From positions 1-64,000 of the forward strand of contig CADALT010000006.1 of the NCBI GenBank assembly GCA_902788785.1: 64,000 nt of DNA, written 5' to 3'. Of the stretch, positions 7,321-14,473 are shown one piece after another; the first letter of the stretch is position 1, and every line of letters starts with the position of its first letter. Source of the stretch: an uncultured Ruminococcus sp. (GTDB lineage: Bacteria; Bacillota; Clostridia; Oscillospirales; Ruminococcaceae). The position numbers and the translations under genes are program-made. The notes beneath the pieces are model-generated. The model was not told the origin of the DNA. It made no database searches and worked only from the letters and a program-made list of their open reading frames with translations.

Positions 7321-7575
7321 ATGGGAAACGTTTTTGGTTTGGTTATCGACCTGACAGAAAAGGTATGTTCAAACTACCGTGTGCCTTATTTGTTGAGGGT
7401 GCTGTTCAGGGTGTTTGCAGTGGTGCTGCTTTCGCTTATAATGGCAGGTATGGTCATAGCAGGCTTAAATGTGCTCTCGGATAATACTTTGCTGGGCATA
7501 CTGCTTATCGCCCTGGGCGGAGTTATGTTCATGAGTGCTTCGGGAGCGCTTATCAATAAGCTTATCCGTAAATAG
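7321..7575 (+). CDS. Small two-span membrane protein, unknown
   Basis: An 84-residue protein with two hydrophobic spans (about residues 28-48 and 56-74) joined by a short polar turn (NVLSDN) and ending in a basic tail (NKLIRK). No family is recognised. AAAGGA precedes the ATG, and it is co-transcribed with the XRE regulator, 23 bp downstream. A membrane partner or signal sensor for that regulator is plausible but unproven. Confidence 0.7.
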   Translation: MGNVFGLVIDLTEKVCSNYRVPYLLRVLFRVFAVVLLSLIMAGMVIAGLNVLSDNTLLGILLIALGGVMFMSASGALINKLIRK

Positions 7576-7643
7576 TAAAATACACGGCTGTCTGAGGTCG
7601 AAGCTGTCTACCTGAGATCAAAGACTTGCTTTATAAAAAACTG

Positions 7644-7675
7644 AGCCAATGAGCATTTGCCCATTGGCTTTTTGT
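7644..7675. terminator. Bidirectional intrinsic terminator
   Basis: AGCCAATG / CATTGGCT (7644-7651 / 7662-7669) is followed by TTTTTGTTT on the plus strand. On the minus strand it is followed by CAGTTTTTTATAA, so it ends both the regulator operon and the leftward lipase gene. Confidence 0.85.
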
Positions 7676-8464
7676 TTATATAAGGTCATCCGCTATCTCA
7701 CGGTATACTTCCAGTATATCCGAGACACCTTTGCTGCTTTTTTTGCAGAATTTCATTCGCCGCATATCAACCTCGTCACAATGGGATATACCACGTCTGC
7801 ACGCACTGCGCTTTATCCCCATGAATTCGCCCCACTTGACTGCTCTAGGTGCAAGAAAACCATCGTTCTCGCCCTCAAAATGATTGACCACCATGTTCGA
7901 GAACCATAAAAACATATCGCTCCACGGCTCTCTCATAACGAATGCATAGCTCCTGTATCTCACAGCAGGGAAGTCGGGATTTTCGTGGTTGAAACGCTTT
8001 GCTTCCTCGGTGGAGAAACATTTTATCACGCTGTATGTGTCGGGCTGCTTGTCACCGAGTATCTTAAACCATAAGTCCGTCAGCTTTGAACCTGCTTTCA
8101 GCAGGAACTTTGGCAGCTTCATTATCCTGTCTATCGTCAGCGAACCGTTGTGCGGAGTTGAAAGGGTAGTCAGGCTGGCAACGTATTTTCCCATTCCCAG
8201 TGTGGATATGGCATATCTCGCATCTAATCCGCCTTTAGAGTGCGCCACGATGTTGACCTTGCCGCAGCCGGTCTCTTCAACAATCTGCGCAATTCGCTCT
8301 GCTATCGCCTGACCGTTAGTGTAGTATGAACCGTTTGAGTCCTGCCAGCCGTAGTATACCGTATGTCCTAGTTTTTCAAAGAGTTTTGGAGCTCTGCCCC
8401 AGTAGTTTATAATCTTGCTGTCGTGAAAACCCATTCCATGTACAAATAATACAGGATAAGCCAT
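7676..8464 (-). CDS. Alpha/beta-hydrolase, triacylglycerol lipase/esterase type
   Basis: A 262-residue hydrolase. It begins with PVLFVHGMGFHD (oxyanion-hole HG-G) and has the nucleophile elbow NIVAHSKGGLDARY with catalytic Ser in A-H-S-K-G, as in LipA/PGAP1-like lipases. The acid and His follow in the last third (EGENDGF and RGISHCDEVD). There is no signal peptide, so it is probably cytoplasmic. ATG at 8464 is chosen because AAAGGAG lies 6 nt upstream; 28 codons further upstream are in frame but run through the promoter. The substrate is not predictable. Confidence 0.82.
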   Translation of the reverse strand: MAYPVLFVHGMGFHDSKIINYWGRAPKLFEKLGHTVYYGWQDSNGSYYTNGQAIAERIAQIVEETGCGKVNIVAHSKGGLDARYAISTLGMGKYVASLTTLSTPHNGSLTIDRIMKLPKFLLKAGSKLTDLWFKILGDKQPDTYSVIKCFSTEEAKRFNHENPDFPAVRYRSYAFVMREPWSDMFLWFSNMVVNHFEGENDGFLAPRAVKWGEFMGIKRSACRRGISHCDEVDMRRMKFCKKSSKGVSDILEVYREIADDLI

Positions 8465-8513
8465 AATGTACTCCTTTCGTCTATCTGTCTTATCTTTTGT
8501 TTCTTTTATGTTG

Positions 8514-8542
8514 ATTATACCACGCCATACAGATTTTTGCAA
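8514..8542 (-). promoter_or_regulatory. Promoter of the lipase gene
   Basis: On the minus strand TTGCAA (8542-8537) and TATAAT (8519-8514) with a 17-bp spacer. The leader that follows is purine-rich with AACAAAAGA and GACAGA, like those of the envelope operon. Confidence 0.7.
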
Positions 8543-8608
8543 GTACATTACAGACTGTTTGATATTTTTGCTGTTAAAACAATAAAATATTTGTCGTAAA
8601 TGTATTGC

Positions 8609-8624
8609 GTTAGTTTTGACTAAC
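8609..8624. promoter_or_regulatory. Palindrome upstream of the metalloregulator
   Basis: GTTAGT-TTTG-ACTAAC is a 6-bp inverted repeat 40 bp upstream of the -35 box. Its TTAG...CTAA halves recall DtxR/IdeR-type boxes, so autoregulation is possible. The position upstream of the -35 is unusual for simple repression. Confidence 0.4.
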
Positions 8625-8664
8625 TGATTGGTTTATATAAAATAAAAATAATTTCGTAAGATAC

Positions 8665-8693
8665 TTGAAAAAATCTTATAAATGTGTTACAAT
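8665..8693 (+). promoter_or_regulatory. Promoter of the metalloregulator gene
   Basis: TTGAAA (8665-8670) and TACAAT (8688-8693) with a 17-bp spacer. Confidence 0.65.
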
Positions 8694-8726
8694 TATAAGG
8701 AACAAAAATAGTCTGGAGGTGCAGCA

Positions 8727-9101
8727 TTGAAAATTCAGGAATCAGCAGAAAATTATCTGGAAAGCATATTGATGATAAGCGAGCGCAAGGGTGAAGTGCG
8801 CAGCATCGACATCGTGAACGAGTTGGAGTTTTCAAAGCCCAGTGTTAGTATCGCAATGAAAAATCTTCGTGAGAACGGATATATACTTGTCGATAAGGAT
8901 GGTTATATCACCCTTACCGATAAGGGTATGGCTATTGCCAAGAAGATGTACGAAAGGCATAAGCTGTTCACTCATCTGTTTGAAAAACTTGGTGTCGATC
9001 CAAAGATCGCAGCGAAGGATGCCTGCCGTGTCGAGCATATCCTGAGTGATGAGACCTTTGCCGCTATCAAGGCTTATATCTCTAAAATTGATGCAGAGTA
9101 A
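8727..9101 (+). CDS. DtxR/MntR-family metal-dependent regulator
   Basis: A 124-residue metal-dependent repressor with an N-terminal winged helix (about residues 1-63, RSIDIVNELEFSKPSVS as recognition region) and a dimerisation/metal domain. The SH3-like third domain of DtxR is absent, as in MntR. The metal-ligand segment DACRVEHILS carries Cys where MntR has Glu and resembles the Cys-x2-Glu-His set of DtxR, which suggests iron. The start is TTG at 8727, supported by GGAGGT 6 nt upstream. No metal transporter is adjacent, so its targets are elsewhere. Metal preference is inference. Confidence 0.85.
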   Translation: MKIQESAENYLESILMISERKGEVRSIDIVNELEFSKPSVSIAMKNLRENGYILVDKDGYITLTDKGMAIAKKMYERHKLFTHLFEKLGVDPKIAAKDACRVEHILSDETFAAIKAYISKIDAE

Positions 9102-9138
9102 AAAAATGGCAGTACCCCACATTGCGTGAGGTGCTGCC
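9101..9138 (-). terminator. Terminator of the FAD-dehydrogenase gene
   Basis: GGCAGTACCCCAC / GTGAGGTGCTGCC (9108-9120 / 9126-9138) with one mismatch. Read leftward it ends in a run of seven T. It may also act rightward, where TGTTGTTTT follows. Confidence 0.75.
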
Positions 9139-9156
9139 TGTTGTTTTATATTTTGC

Positions 9157-9185
9157 AGCGGCATAGTGTGCCGCTTTTATTTTTC
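9157..9185 (+). terminator. Terminator of the metalloregulator gene
   Basis: AGCGGCA / TGCCGCT (9157-9163 / 9169-9175) is followed by TTTATTTTTC. It overlaps the last codons of the converging gene. Confidence 0.75.
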
Positions 9186-10769
9186 GGGTGCGAACCTTGC
9201 CATTATCTTCAGCGCAGTGTTTAGTCCGTCCACCGCTGCGCTCATTATGCCGCCTGCATAGCCTGCACCTTCACCGCAAGGGTAAAGATTATCGCAGGAT
9301 ATGGAAACAAAACTTTCGTTGTCACGGGTAACTCTAACAGGGGAACTTGTCCTGGTCTCGGGTGCCGAAAGTATAGCATTTCCGTTGCCGAAACATTCCA
9401 TTCTGCGGCTGAATACCCCAAGTCCCGTGCGCATCATATCAGTAACATTTTTAGGGAAAATTTTCTCGTATCCCACTGCCGTCAGTCCCAGTGAGTAGGT
9501 AGGCGTCAGGTCGGTATCCAGCGAGGGCTTTCCTTCGAGAAATCCTTTTACCGTAGTTCCGCAAGCCTTGTAGCTGCCCGAAAGCTTGTATGCACGCTGT
9601 TCTATCTCCCTGGCGAAATACATACCGTCCAGTGCGCCGCTGCCGAAGTCCTCTTGAGTTACCGAAACGACCATTGCCGCATTGGCATTCTTACCGTCAC
9701 GGGCAAATCTGCTCATGCCGTTTGTGACGATTCCGCCTTCTTCCGATGCAGCAGGTACGACTGTACCGCCGGGGCACATACAGAATGTGTAAACAGCTCT
9801 GCCATTCCTGTCACGGTACGAAAGCTGATATTCGCCCTTAGGCAGCATTTCATCGCCTGCATGGCTGCCGTAAAGACTTCTGTCCACATCTGTCTGCCTG
9901 TGTTCGATCCTTGCGCCTACCGAGAATGGCTTTGCTTCCAGGAATATCCCTTTGCGGTGCAGCATCTCAAAGGTGTTCCTTGCAGAATGTCCTATGGCAA
10001 GGACCAGCGCAGCTGCCTTTTCCTCACCGCCTGTGAAAACAGCCTTGTCTGCATGGCTGCCTGTGAAGGCTATATCTTCAAGTTCAGTGCAAAAACGTAT
10101 CTCCCCACCAAGTTCGGTTATCCTCTGACGTATGCCCTTTACTACGCCCCTCAGCTTGTCCGTGCCGATGTGGGGCTTTGCTTTGGTCATTATCTCCTCG
10201 GGTGCACCGAATTCCACCATGCGTTCCAGTACATATCTGCAAAGCGGATCCTTTATCCTGGTGGTAAGCTTTCCGTCAGAGAACGTACCTGCGCCGCCCT
10301 CGCCGAACTGTATGTTAGATCTTTCGCTGAGTACCCCCAGTTTCATGAAACGCTCTACCGTTGCCACTCGTTCGTCTATGCTTTCACCTCGTTCCAGTAC
10401 CAGCGGACGGTAGCCCTGTTCAGCCAGTGTCAGCGCACAGAACATTCCCGCAGGTCCGAAACCTGTGATTATTATGCGCCCCTCTGCTTTTTCTGAAGAG
10501 ATAACAGGTTTGAACTGCGCAGGTACAGCATAGCTTAGCTGTGGGTCTTTAGCTGAGATTTTCTTTTCCTTTTCCTCATCATTAAGTGTCACCATCACCG
10601 AATGAACGTAGTGTATATTATCACGCTTTCGTGCATCAAGCGAGGTCTTGTAGATGTGGCAGTCCTTCACATCAGCCCTCGGTACTTCCAGCTTTTTCAG
10701 CGCTTTTGCAATTACGCTCTCTGTATCTGCACCAACAGGAGAGCTTATCTGATTTATGATAACAGGCAT
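9177..10769 (-). CDS. FAD-dependent dehydrogenase, COG2509 type
   Basis: A 530-residue flavoprotein. An N-terminal ferredoxin-like domain of about 90 residues (...CHIYKTSLDARKRDNIHYVHSV) precedes the FAD-binding fold with dinucleotide motif ITGFGPAGMFCALTLAEQGY (about residues 103-122). Other signatures are GGAGTFSDGKLTT and the C-terminal GEGAGYAGGIMSAAVDG typical of this family. The physiological reaction is unknown. ATG at 10769 has GGAGG 6 nt upstream. It lies 62 bp after cdaR but beyond a good terminator, so it may be partly independent. Confidence 0.88.
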   Translation of the reverse strand: MPVIINQISSPVGADTESVIAKALKKLEVPRADVKDCHIYKTSLDARKRDNIHYVHSVMVTLNDEEKEKKISAKDPQLSYAVPAQFKPVISSEKAEGRIIITGFGPAGMFCALTLAEQGYRPLVLERGESIDERVATVERFMKLGVLSERSNIQFGEGGAGTFSDGKLTTRIKDPLCRYVLERMVEFGAPEEIMTKAKPHIGTDKLRGVVKGIRQRITELGGEIRFCTELEDIAFTGSHADKAVFTGGEEKAAALVLAIGHSARNTFEMLHRKGIFLEAKPFSVGARIEHRQTDVDRSLYGSHAGDEMLPKGEYQLSYRDRNGRAVYTFCMCPGGTVVPAASEEGGIVTNGMSRFARDGKNANAAMVVSVTQEDFGSGALDGMYFAREIEQRAYKLSGSYKACGTTVKGFLEGKPSLDTDLTPTYSLGLTAVGYEKIFPKNVTDMMRTGLGVFSRRMECFGNGNAILSAPETRTSSPVRVTRDNESFVSISCDNLYPCGEGAGYAGGIMSAAVDGLNTALKIMARFAPEK

Positions 10770-10783
10770 AGTTTTCCTCCAAA

Positions 10784-10814
10784 AAGCGGCTCGGACGAAT
10801 TTTCCGAACCGCTT
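10784..10814 (-). terminator. Terminator after cdaR
   Basis: On the minus strand AAGCGGTTCGGA pairs with TCCGAGCCGCTT (one G-U pair) and is followed by five T. The ribosome site of the next gene starts right after the T-run. Confidence 0.75.
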
Positions 10815-10831
10815 GGTTTTTATTTGATAAG

Positions 10832-12157
10832 TTAATCCTCAGCCGAGTCGGAACCGCTGCTGTCCTCGCTCTTAGGCTGCGATATAGTCACCTGGATCTG
10901 ATTAGAACCAAAGCTCCAGACATTGTTGATGTTGGGGATGTATATGGTAGCATCCTTAGCATACGAACCTGTTCCATGTACATCACTCAGGTTGATCTTA
11001 GCGTGTATATCGTCATCCGTAAGTTCTTCGATTATTTCAGTCGGTCCCACGACCGTTACATTCGGCAGTTCTTTATTGTCGATGTCGACCGTTAGTTTCG
11101 GCGGTGCACTGATAATATCTATGTTATCAGTATCCAGTGTAAATTCAGCCGAGCTGTAGCCCTCATCGTCAAATGAAGCTATAACAGTATCACTTCCACT
11201 GGTGTTTACATCACCTGCGGGGATATTTATCTTGAATTTGAAAGTCTTTTTCAGGTCTATCTCATTTATCGGGATATTACCCAGCACGACCTTCTCTGTG
11301 GATTCATCATCAAGGTGAGGTGTTGTCACGGATATGCTGTCTTGTGAAAGTTTCAACGGCAGTGATGATACGTCAAATCCTTCGGGAGCGCCCGTGTAGT
11401 TTACACTGAGTTCCAGTGTCTTTTTCTTGTATACCGTGAAATTCACATCATATGAAGTCCCGCCTTTGACAGAGAATTTGCTGCTGTCGATGGTCTCCCC
11501 TTCACTGTCGCAGAATACCAGCTCATTGGCGGAAAGCGTGGTGTTATCAGCTATCTTGACAGAATTGTTTACCTTTGCACTGACAGTGCTTACCTTATCA
11601 AGTATATTCTTGGGACCCTTAATAGTGATCTCAGCAGGGTCTACTGTAACTTTATTGAGAGTATATCCATTTTCTGCCGTTACATTTGGCGCATCAGCTT
11701 TTATCTCAACTGTCTTTTCGGTTATCCTGTCGAATTCGACGGGCACAGTTTCGGGGTCTACCGAAAGTATAGTACATCTGTCAGTATTATGAGCGCTTCG
11801 TACATCTATATCAAGGTTGTACGTGCCTTCTTTATTGACCCCGTCGAGATTTACGGTAGCTATAAGATCGTTGGCATTGTAAGTACCTATCTCATAGTTC
11901 ATACCGCTTATTTCAACATCAACAGTTATATCCTTGTAGTTGAGCGCCTCAAGTCCCATTTCCGAAGCTGTTGTGCCGTCCATGTTGAAGTTCACATGGA
12001 CTCCCATGATCCTTTTAGTGACAGTAGGATACTGGGTTATGGACAGGATGAACCACGAGATAACAGCGAGTATGAATGCCAGTATCCTCAGTGTTACATC
12101 TGTACCCTTGTCTTTAAGACCTTTAAAAAAGGATGATCTGTTATTCATTTCTTCCAT
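10832..12157 (-). CDS. cdaR: YbbR-domain protein, CdaA regulator
   Basis: A 441-residue extracytoplasmic regulator of the diadenylate cyclase CdaA. One N-terminal membrane segment (ILAFILAVISWFILSI, about residues 26-41) is followed by tandem YbbR beta domains, seen as repeated segments such as VEISGMNYEIG, VTVDPAEITIKGP and VVGPTEIIEE. It overlaps the 3' end of cdaA. The ATG at 12157 is reported, but the ATG at 12148 forms an ATGA overlap with the cdaA stop and may be the true, translationally coupled start. The usual third partner, glmM, is not adjacent in this window. Confidence 0.88.
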   Translation of the reverse strand: MEEMNNRSSFFKGLKDKGTDVTLRILAFILAVISWFILSITQYPTVTKRIMGVHVNFNMDGTTASEMGLEALNYKDITVDVEISGMNYEIGTYNANDLIATVNLDGVNKEGTYNLDIDVRSAHNTDRCTILSVDPETVPVEFDRITEKTVEIKADAPNVTAENGYTLNKVTVDPAEITIKGPKNILDKVSTVSAKVNNSVKIADNTTLSANELVFCDSEGETIDSSKFSVKGGTSYDVNFTVYKKKTLELSVNYTGAPEGFDVSSLPLKLSQDSISVTTPHLDDESTEKVVLGNIPINEIDLKKTFKFKINIPAGDVNTSGSDTVIASFDDEGYSSAEFTLDTDNIDIISAPPKLTVDIDNKELPNVTVVGPTEIIEELTDDDIHAKINLSDVHGTGSYAKDATIYIPNINNVWSFGSNQIQVTISQPKSEDSSGSDSAED

Positions 12158-13026
12158 CTGGATATCATCCTTCCTGCCAGAGATCTTTCTTTGTTGTACG
12201 CATTGTCTTTATTTACTATCAGCGATGATGTCAGCAGCTTGTTTAGCGATTCCTTGGTGTAGCCCCTTGTCAGCTCGCCATTTTCTGCCACCGAGATAGC
12301 ACCTGTTTCCTCTGATACAACAACTACCAGCGCATCAGAATTTTCACTCATACCTATAGCTGCCCTGTGTCTTGAACCCAGTTCCTTGTTTATCAGCTCA
12401 TCTTTCTGAGGTCTAGGCAGAAAACAGCCTGCTGCCAGTATTATGCCGTCTCTTACGATAACAGCACCGTCATGCAGGGGAGTATTGGGATAGAATATAT
12501 TCCCGAACACTGCCACTGACGGCATACAGTTCAGTATAGTGCCTGTGGCTATCTGTTCGCCCAGCTTTGTCTTGCGCTCGCAGATTATCAGCGCACCTGT
12601 TTTGGTAGAAGACAGATTTTGTGCCGCATCACAGATAGCATCTATAGCAGTGCGCCACTTCATCTCCACTGAATCCGTATCTATCGAATGGAATATACTC
12701 AGCTCTGTTATTCTTGTCCTGCCGACTTTCTCCAGCATTCTTCTGAGCTCAGGCTGGAACAATATGATAAGCGCCAGAAAGCCCCACTGGAAACAGAGTT
12801 TAAGTATAAGTCTCATGGTATTGAGATTGAACAGGTAAGCTATAGCATAGCAGAACAGCAGTACAGCGATACCCTTTGTAAGCTGCAGCGCTCTTGTCTC
12901 ACGTATAAGCTTGATGCCGTAATATATAAGAAAATAAAGAATTATTATATCAACTATATCATTAAGGCGTATACTAAGGAACACACCCCATATAGAATTC
13001 AAGGTCTCATGGATAGATTGTAGCAT
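12145..13026 (-). CDS. cdaA: Diadenylate cyclase CdaA
   Basis: Makes cyclic di-AMP from two ATP at the membrane, controlling potassium and osmolyte homeostasis. Three N-terminal membrane segments (VDIIILYFLIYYGI, GIAVLLFCYAIAYLF, WGFLALIILF) precede the DisA_N domain. The catalytic DGA motif (TPLHDGAVIVRDG) and the RHR motif (LGSRHRAAIGMSE) are intact. ATG at 13026 is preferred, with AAAGG about 9 nt upstream; in-frame TTG and GTG codons upstream would add 6 or fewer residues. It is in an operon with cdaR. Confidence 0.95.
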   Translation of the reverse strand: MLQSIHETLNSIWGVFLSIRLNDIVDIIILYFLIYYGIKLIRETRALQLTKGIAVLLFCYAIAYLFNLNTMRLILKLCFQWGFLALIILFQPELRRMLEKVGRTRITELSIFHSIDTDSVEMKWRTAIDAICDAAQNLSSTKTGALIICERKTKLGEQIATGTILNCMPSVAVFGNIFYPNTPLHDGAVIVRDGIILAAGCFLPRPQKDELINKELGSRHRAAIGMSENSDALVVVVSEETGAISVAENGELTRGYTKESLNKLLTSSLIVNKDNAYNKERSLAGRMISRWKK

Positions 13027-13064
13027 TTTCCACACCCTTTGCAATATTATTTATATACCTTATT

Positions 13065-13093
13065 ATTATAACATATCATATAAAAAAGTACAA
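13065..13093 (-). promoter_or_regulatory. Promoter of cdaA-cdaR
   Basis: On the minus strand TTGTAC (13093-13088) and TATAAT (13070-13065) with a 17-bp spacer, about 40 bp before the start codon. Confidence 0.7.
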
Positions 13094-13182
13094 TACCCAT
13101 TCTAAAAAAACTTACACAAATCGCAATGTCTCTGTATAAGTTATTTTACCATATCTTGATGACAGAAATTGTCTGAAATACC

Positions 13183-13233
13183 GAATAGGGCGTATAGATC
13201 ACAAATATTGCTCTTGGCGTTCATATCCTATTC
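13183..13233. other. Intergenic stem-loop of unknown role
   Basis: GAATAGG (13183-13189) pairs with CCTATTC (13227-13233) around a 37-nt interior. It lies between the cdaA promoter and the next operon's terminator and belongs to no visible transcript. Nothing else was seen in the 200 bp around it. Confidence 0.3.
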
Positions 13234-13282
13234 ATATATTAAATTGTAAATTTCATATTTAATGATGCTATGAAACTTTAAC

Positions 13283-13319
13283 GCAAAAAATCAGGAGCTG
13301 TTTATGATAAAACAGCTCC
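13283..13319 (-). terminator. Terminator of the HAD operon
   Basis: GGAGCTGTTT / AAACAGCTCC (13294-13303 / 13310-13319) with a 6-nt loop, followed leftward by TGATTTTTTGCG. Confidence 0.85.
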
Positions 13320-13335
13320 GTTAAATTTCAAAGCA

Positions 13336-13776
13336 TTATTCAGCCTCATTTACCTTCTTCTCGAAAGTACCATTGACAACATCCTTGCCAACGTTGTAGA
13401 AGTTGTATACATTCTCGGTAATATCTCTGCTGAGTCTCTTATGTACCTTTGTTACGGGCATTATCTTGTTGGCATCGTCCTTGTAAAGTACAGGTTCGCC
13501 GTTGATAACTTCCCATCCGTATCCGTGTTCAGCCGCATAGCATCTGAGCATTGTCTCGCCCAGATATACGCCGTAGGTAACAGCCATTTTGCTGACTATC
13601 TCACCCGGGACATTATTCTGCTTGATAAATTCGTTTATCCTGCCGAGCAGCATCTCTAACTTTGCTATGCTCTCGTCATCAAATTTCAGCTCTATGCTGA
13701 ATCTTTTAGCATCATTTATGGCATTGCCGCAGATATGGTCTATCTGCTCCTGCGGTATCTTTTCTATATCTGCCAT
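13336..13776 (-). CDS. Uncharacterised soluble protein, DUF3806-like
   Basis: A 146-residue soluble protein. The stretch YGVYLGETMLRCYAAEHGYGW followed by GEPVLYKDDANKIMPVTKVHKR (with a break at the inner ING) resembles the DUF3806 pattern of a conserved YLGE helix, a Trp and a P--K--KR segment. Its function is unknown; no signal peptide or membrane segment is seen. AGGAGG precedes the ATG. It starts 3 bp after the HAD phosphatase stop and is clearly co-transcribed. The family assignment is tentative. Confidence 0.7.
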   Translation of the reverse strand: MADIEKIPQEQIDHICGNAINDAKRFSIELKFDDESIAKLEMLLGRINEFIKQNNVPGEIVSKMAVTYGVYLGETMLRCYAAEHGYGWEVINGEPVLYKDDANKIMPVTKVHKRLSRDITENVYNFYNVGKDVVNGTFEKKVNEAE

Positions 13777-13779
13777 TAT

Positions 13780-14406
13780 TTATTCCTCCTGTGATAAAAA
13801 TATTTTTGTAAGCTCCGTAAGGCTGTTAACGATGTGATCGGGGCTGATATGATAACTGCGCTCATCCGTTTTTGCAAAGCCTTGTTTTATCAGGACTGTT
13901 TTCATACCGATGTCATGGGCAGGAATGATATCATTATCCATCCTGTCGCCGATCATAACTGCATTTTCTGCACTGCATCTGCTTCGTTCAAGAGCAATCT
14001 CGAAAATGCGTCTGTCTGGTTTAGCCACGCCTTCCTCGGCTGAAGCTACCACTACATCGATAAATTTCAACAACCCGTATCCTTCAAGACGTTCAGCCGT
14101 TCCTATTATCTGGTTAGCTATAACACCGATCTTATAGCGCTTTGAAAGTTTTTCCAGACATTCAGCCGCATCGGGAAAAGCCTTTTCAAGGCTTGGATCC
14201 CATCGGGGCAGCCCGACATCATAGTATGCAGCTGTTTCCTTATCGCCTTTTTTGCCATTACGATAATATGCGAAAGCTTTTTCCATGACCTCTTCGATGC
14301 TGACACCCGCCTGATCTGCAATGCCTTGGAACCTCATTCGGTATACATCACTTTCATCGACCAGTGTCGAGCCGACATCAAAAAACAGCCATTTTACCCC
14401 CTGCAT
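13780..14406 (-). CDS. HAD-superfamily hydrolase
   Basis: A 208-residue HAD phosphatase-like enzyme. Motif I is FFDVGSTLVDES: the nucleophile Asp is present, but the second Asp of DxDxT is replaced by Gly, as in a known DVGGT subgroup. Motif II is in GVIANQI (Asn in place of the usual Ser/Thr), motif III Lys is in EGVAKPDRRIFE, and motif IV is VMIGDRMDNDI. ATG at 14406 has GGAGG 6 nt upstream; the ATG at 14421 lies before that site. The substrate is unknown, and the altered motifs may mean a non-phosphatase or slow enzyme. Confidence 0.82.
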   Translation of the reverse strand: MQGVKWLFFDVGSTLVDESDVYRMRFQGIADQAGVSIEEVMEKAFAYYRNGKKGDKETAAYYDVGLPRWDPSLEKAFPDAAECLEKLSKRYKIGVIANQIIGTAERLEGYGLLKFIDVVVASAEEGVAKPDRRIFEIALERSRCSAENAVMIGDRMDNDIIPAHDIGMKTVLIKQGFAKTDERSYHISPDHIVNSLTELTKIFLSQEE

Positions 14407-14421
14407 ATCAAACCTCCGCAT

Positions 14422-14460
14422 TTTAATAAAAGAGCGCTTCGCTCAAATAGTGAAGCGCTC
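14422..14460 (-). terminator. Terminator of ilvE
   Basis: GAGCGCTTC / GAAGCGCTC (14432-14440 / 14452-14460) followed leftward by TTTTATTAAAA. Confidence 0.8.
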
Positions 14461-14473
14461 ATGTGAGTGTATA

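Noticed and set aside
9654..10496. Long open frame opposite the FAD-dependent dehydrogenase gene
   Set aside because: It lies entirely antisense to a well-supported family member, has no good ribosome site and a biased Cys/His/Tyr composition typical of antisense shadows.
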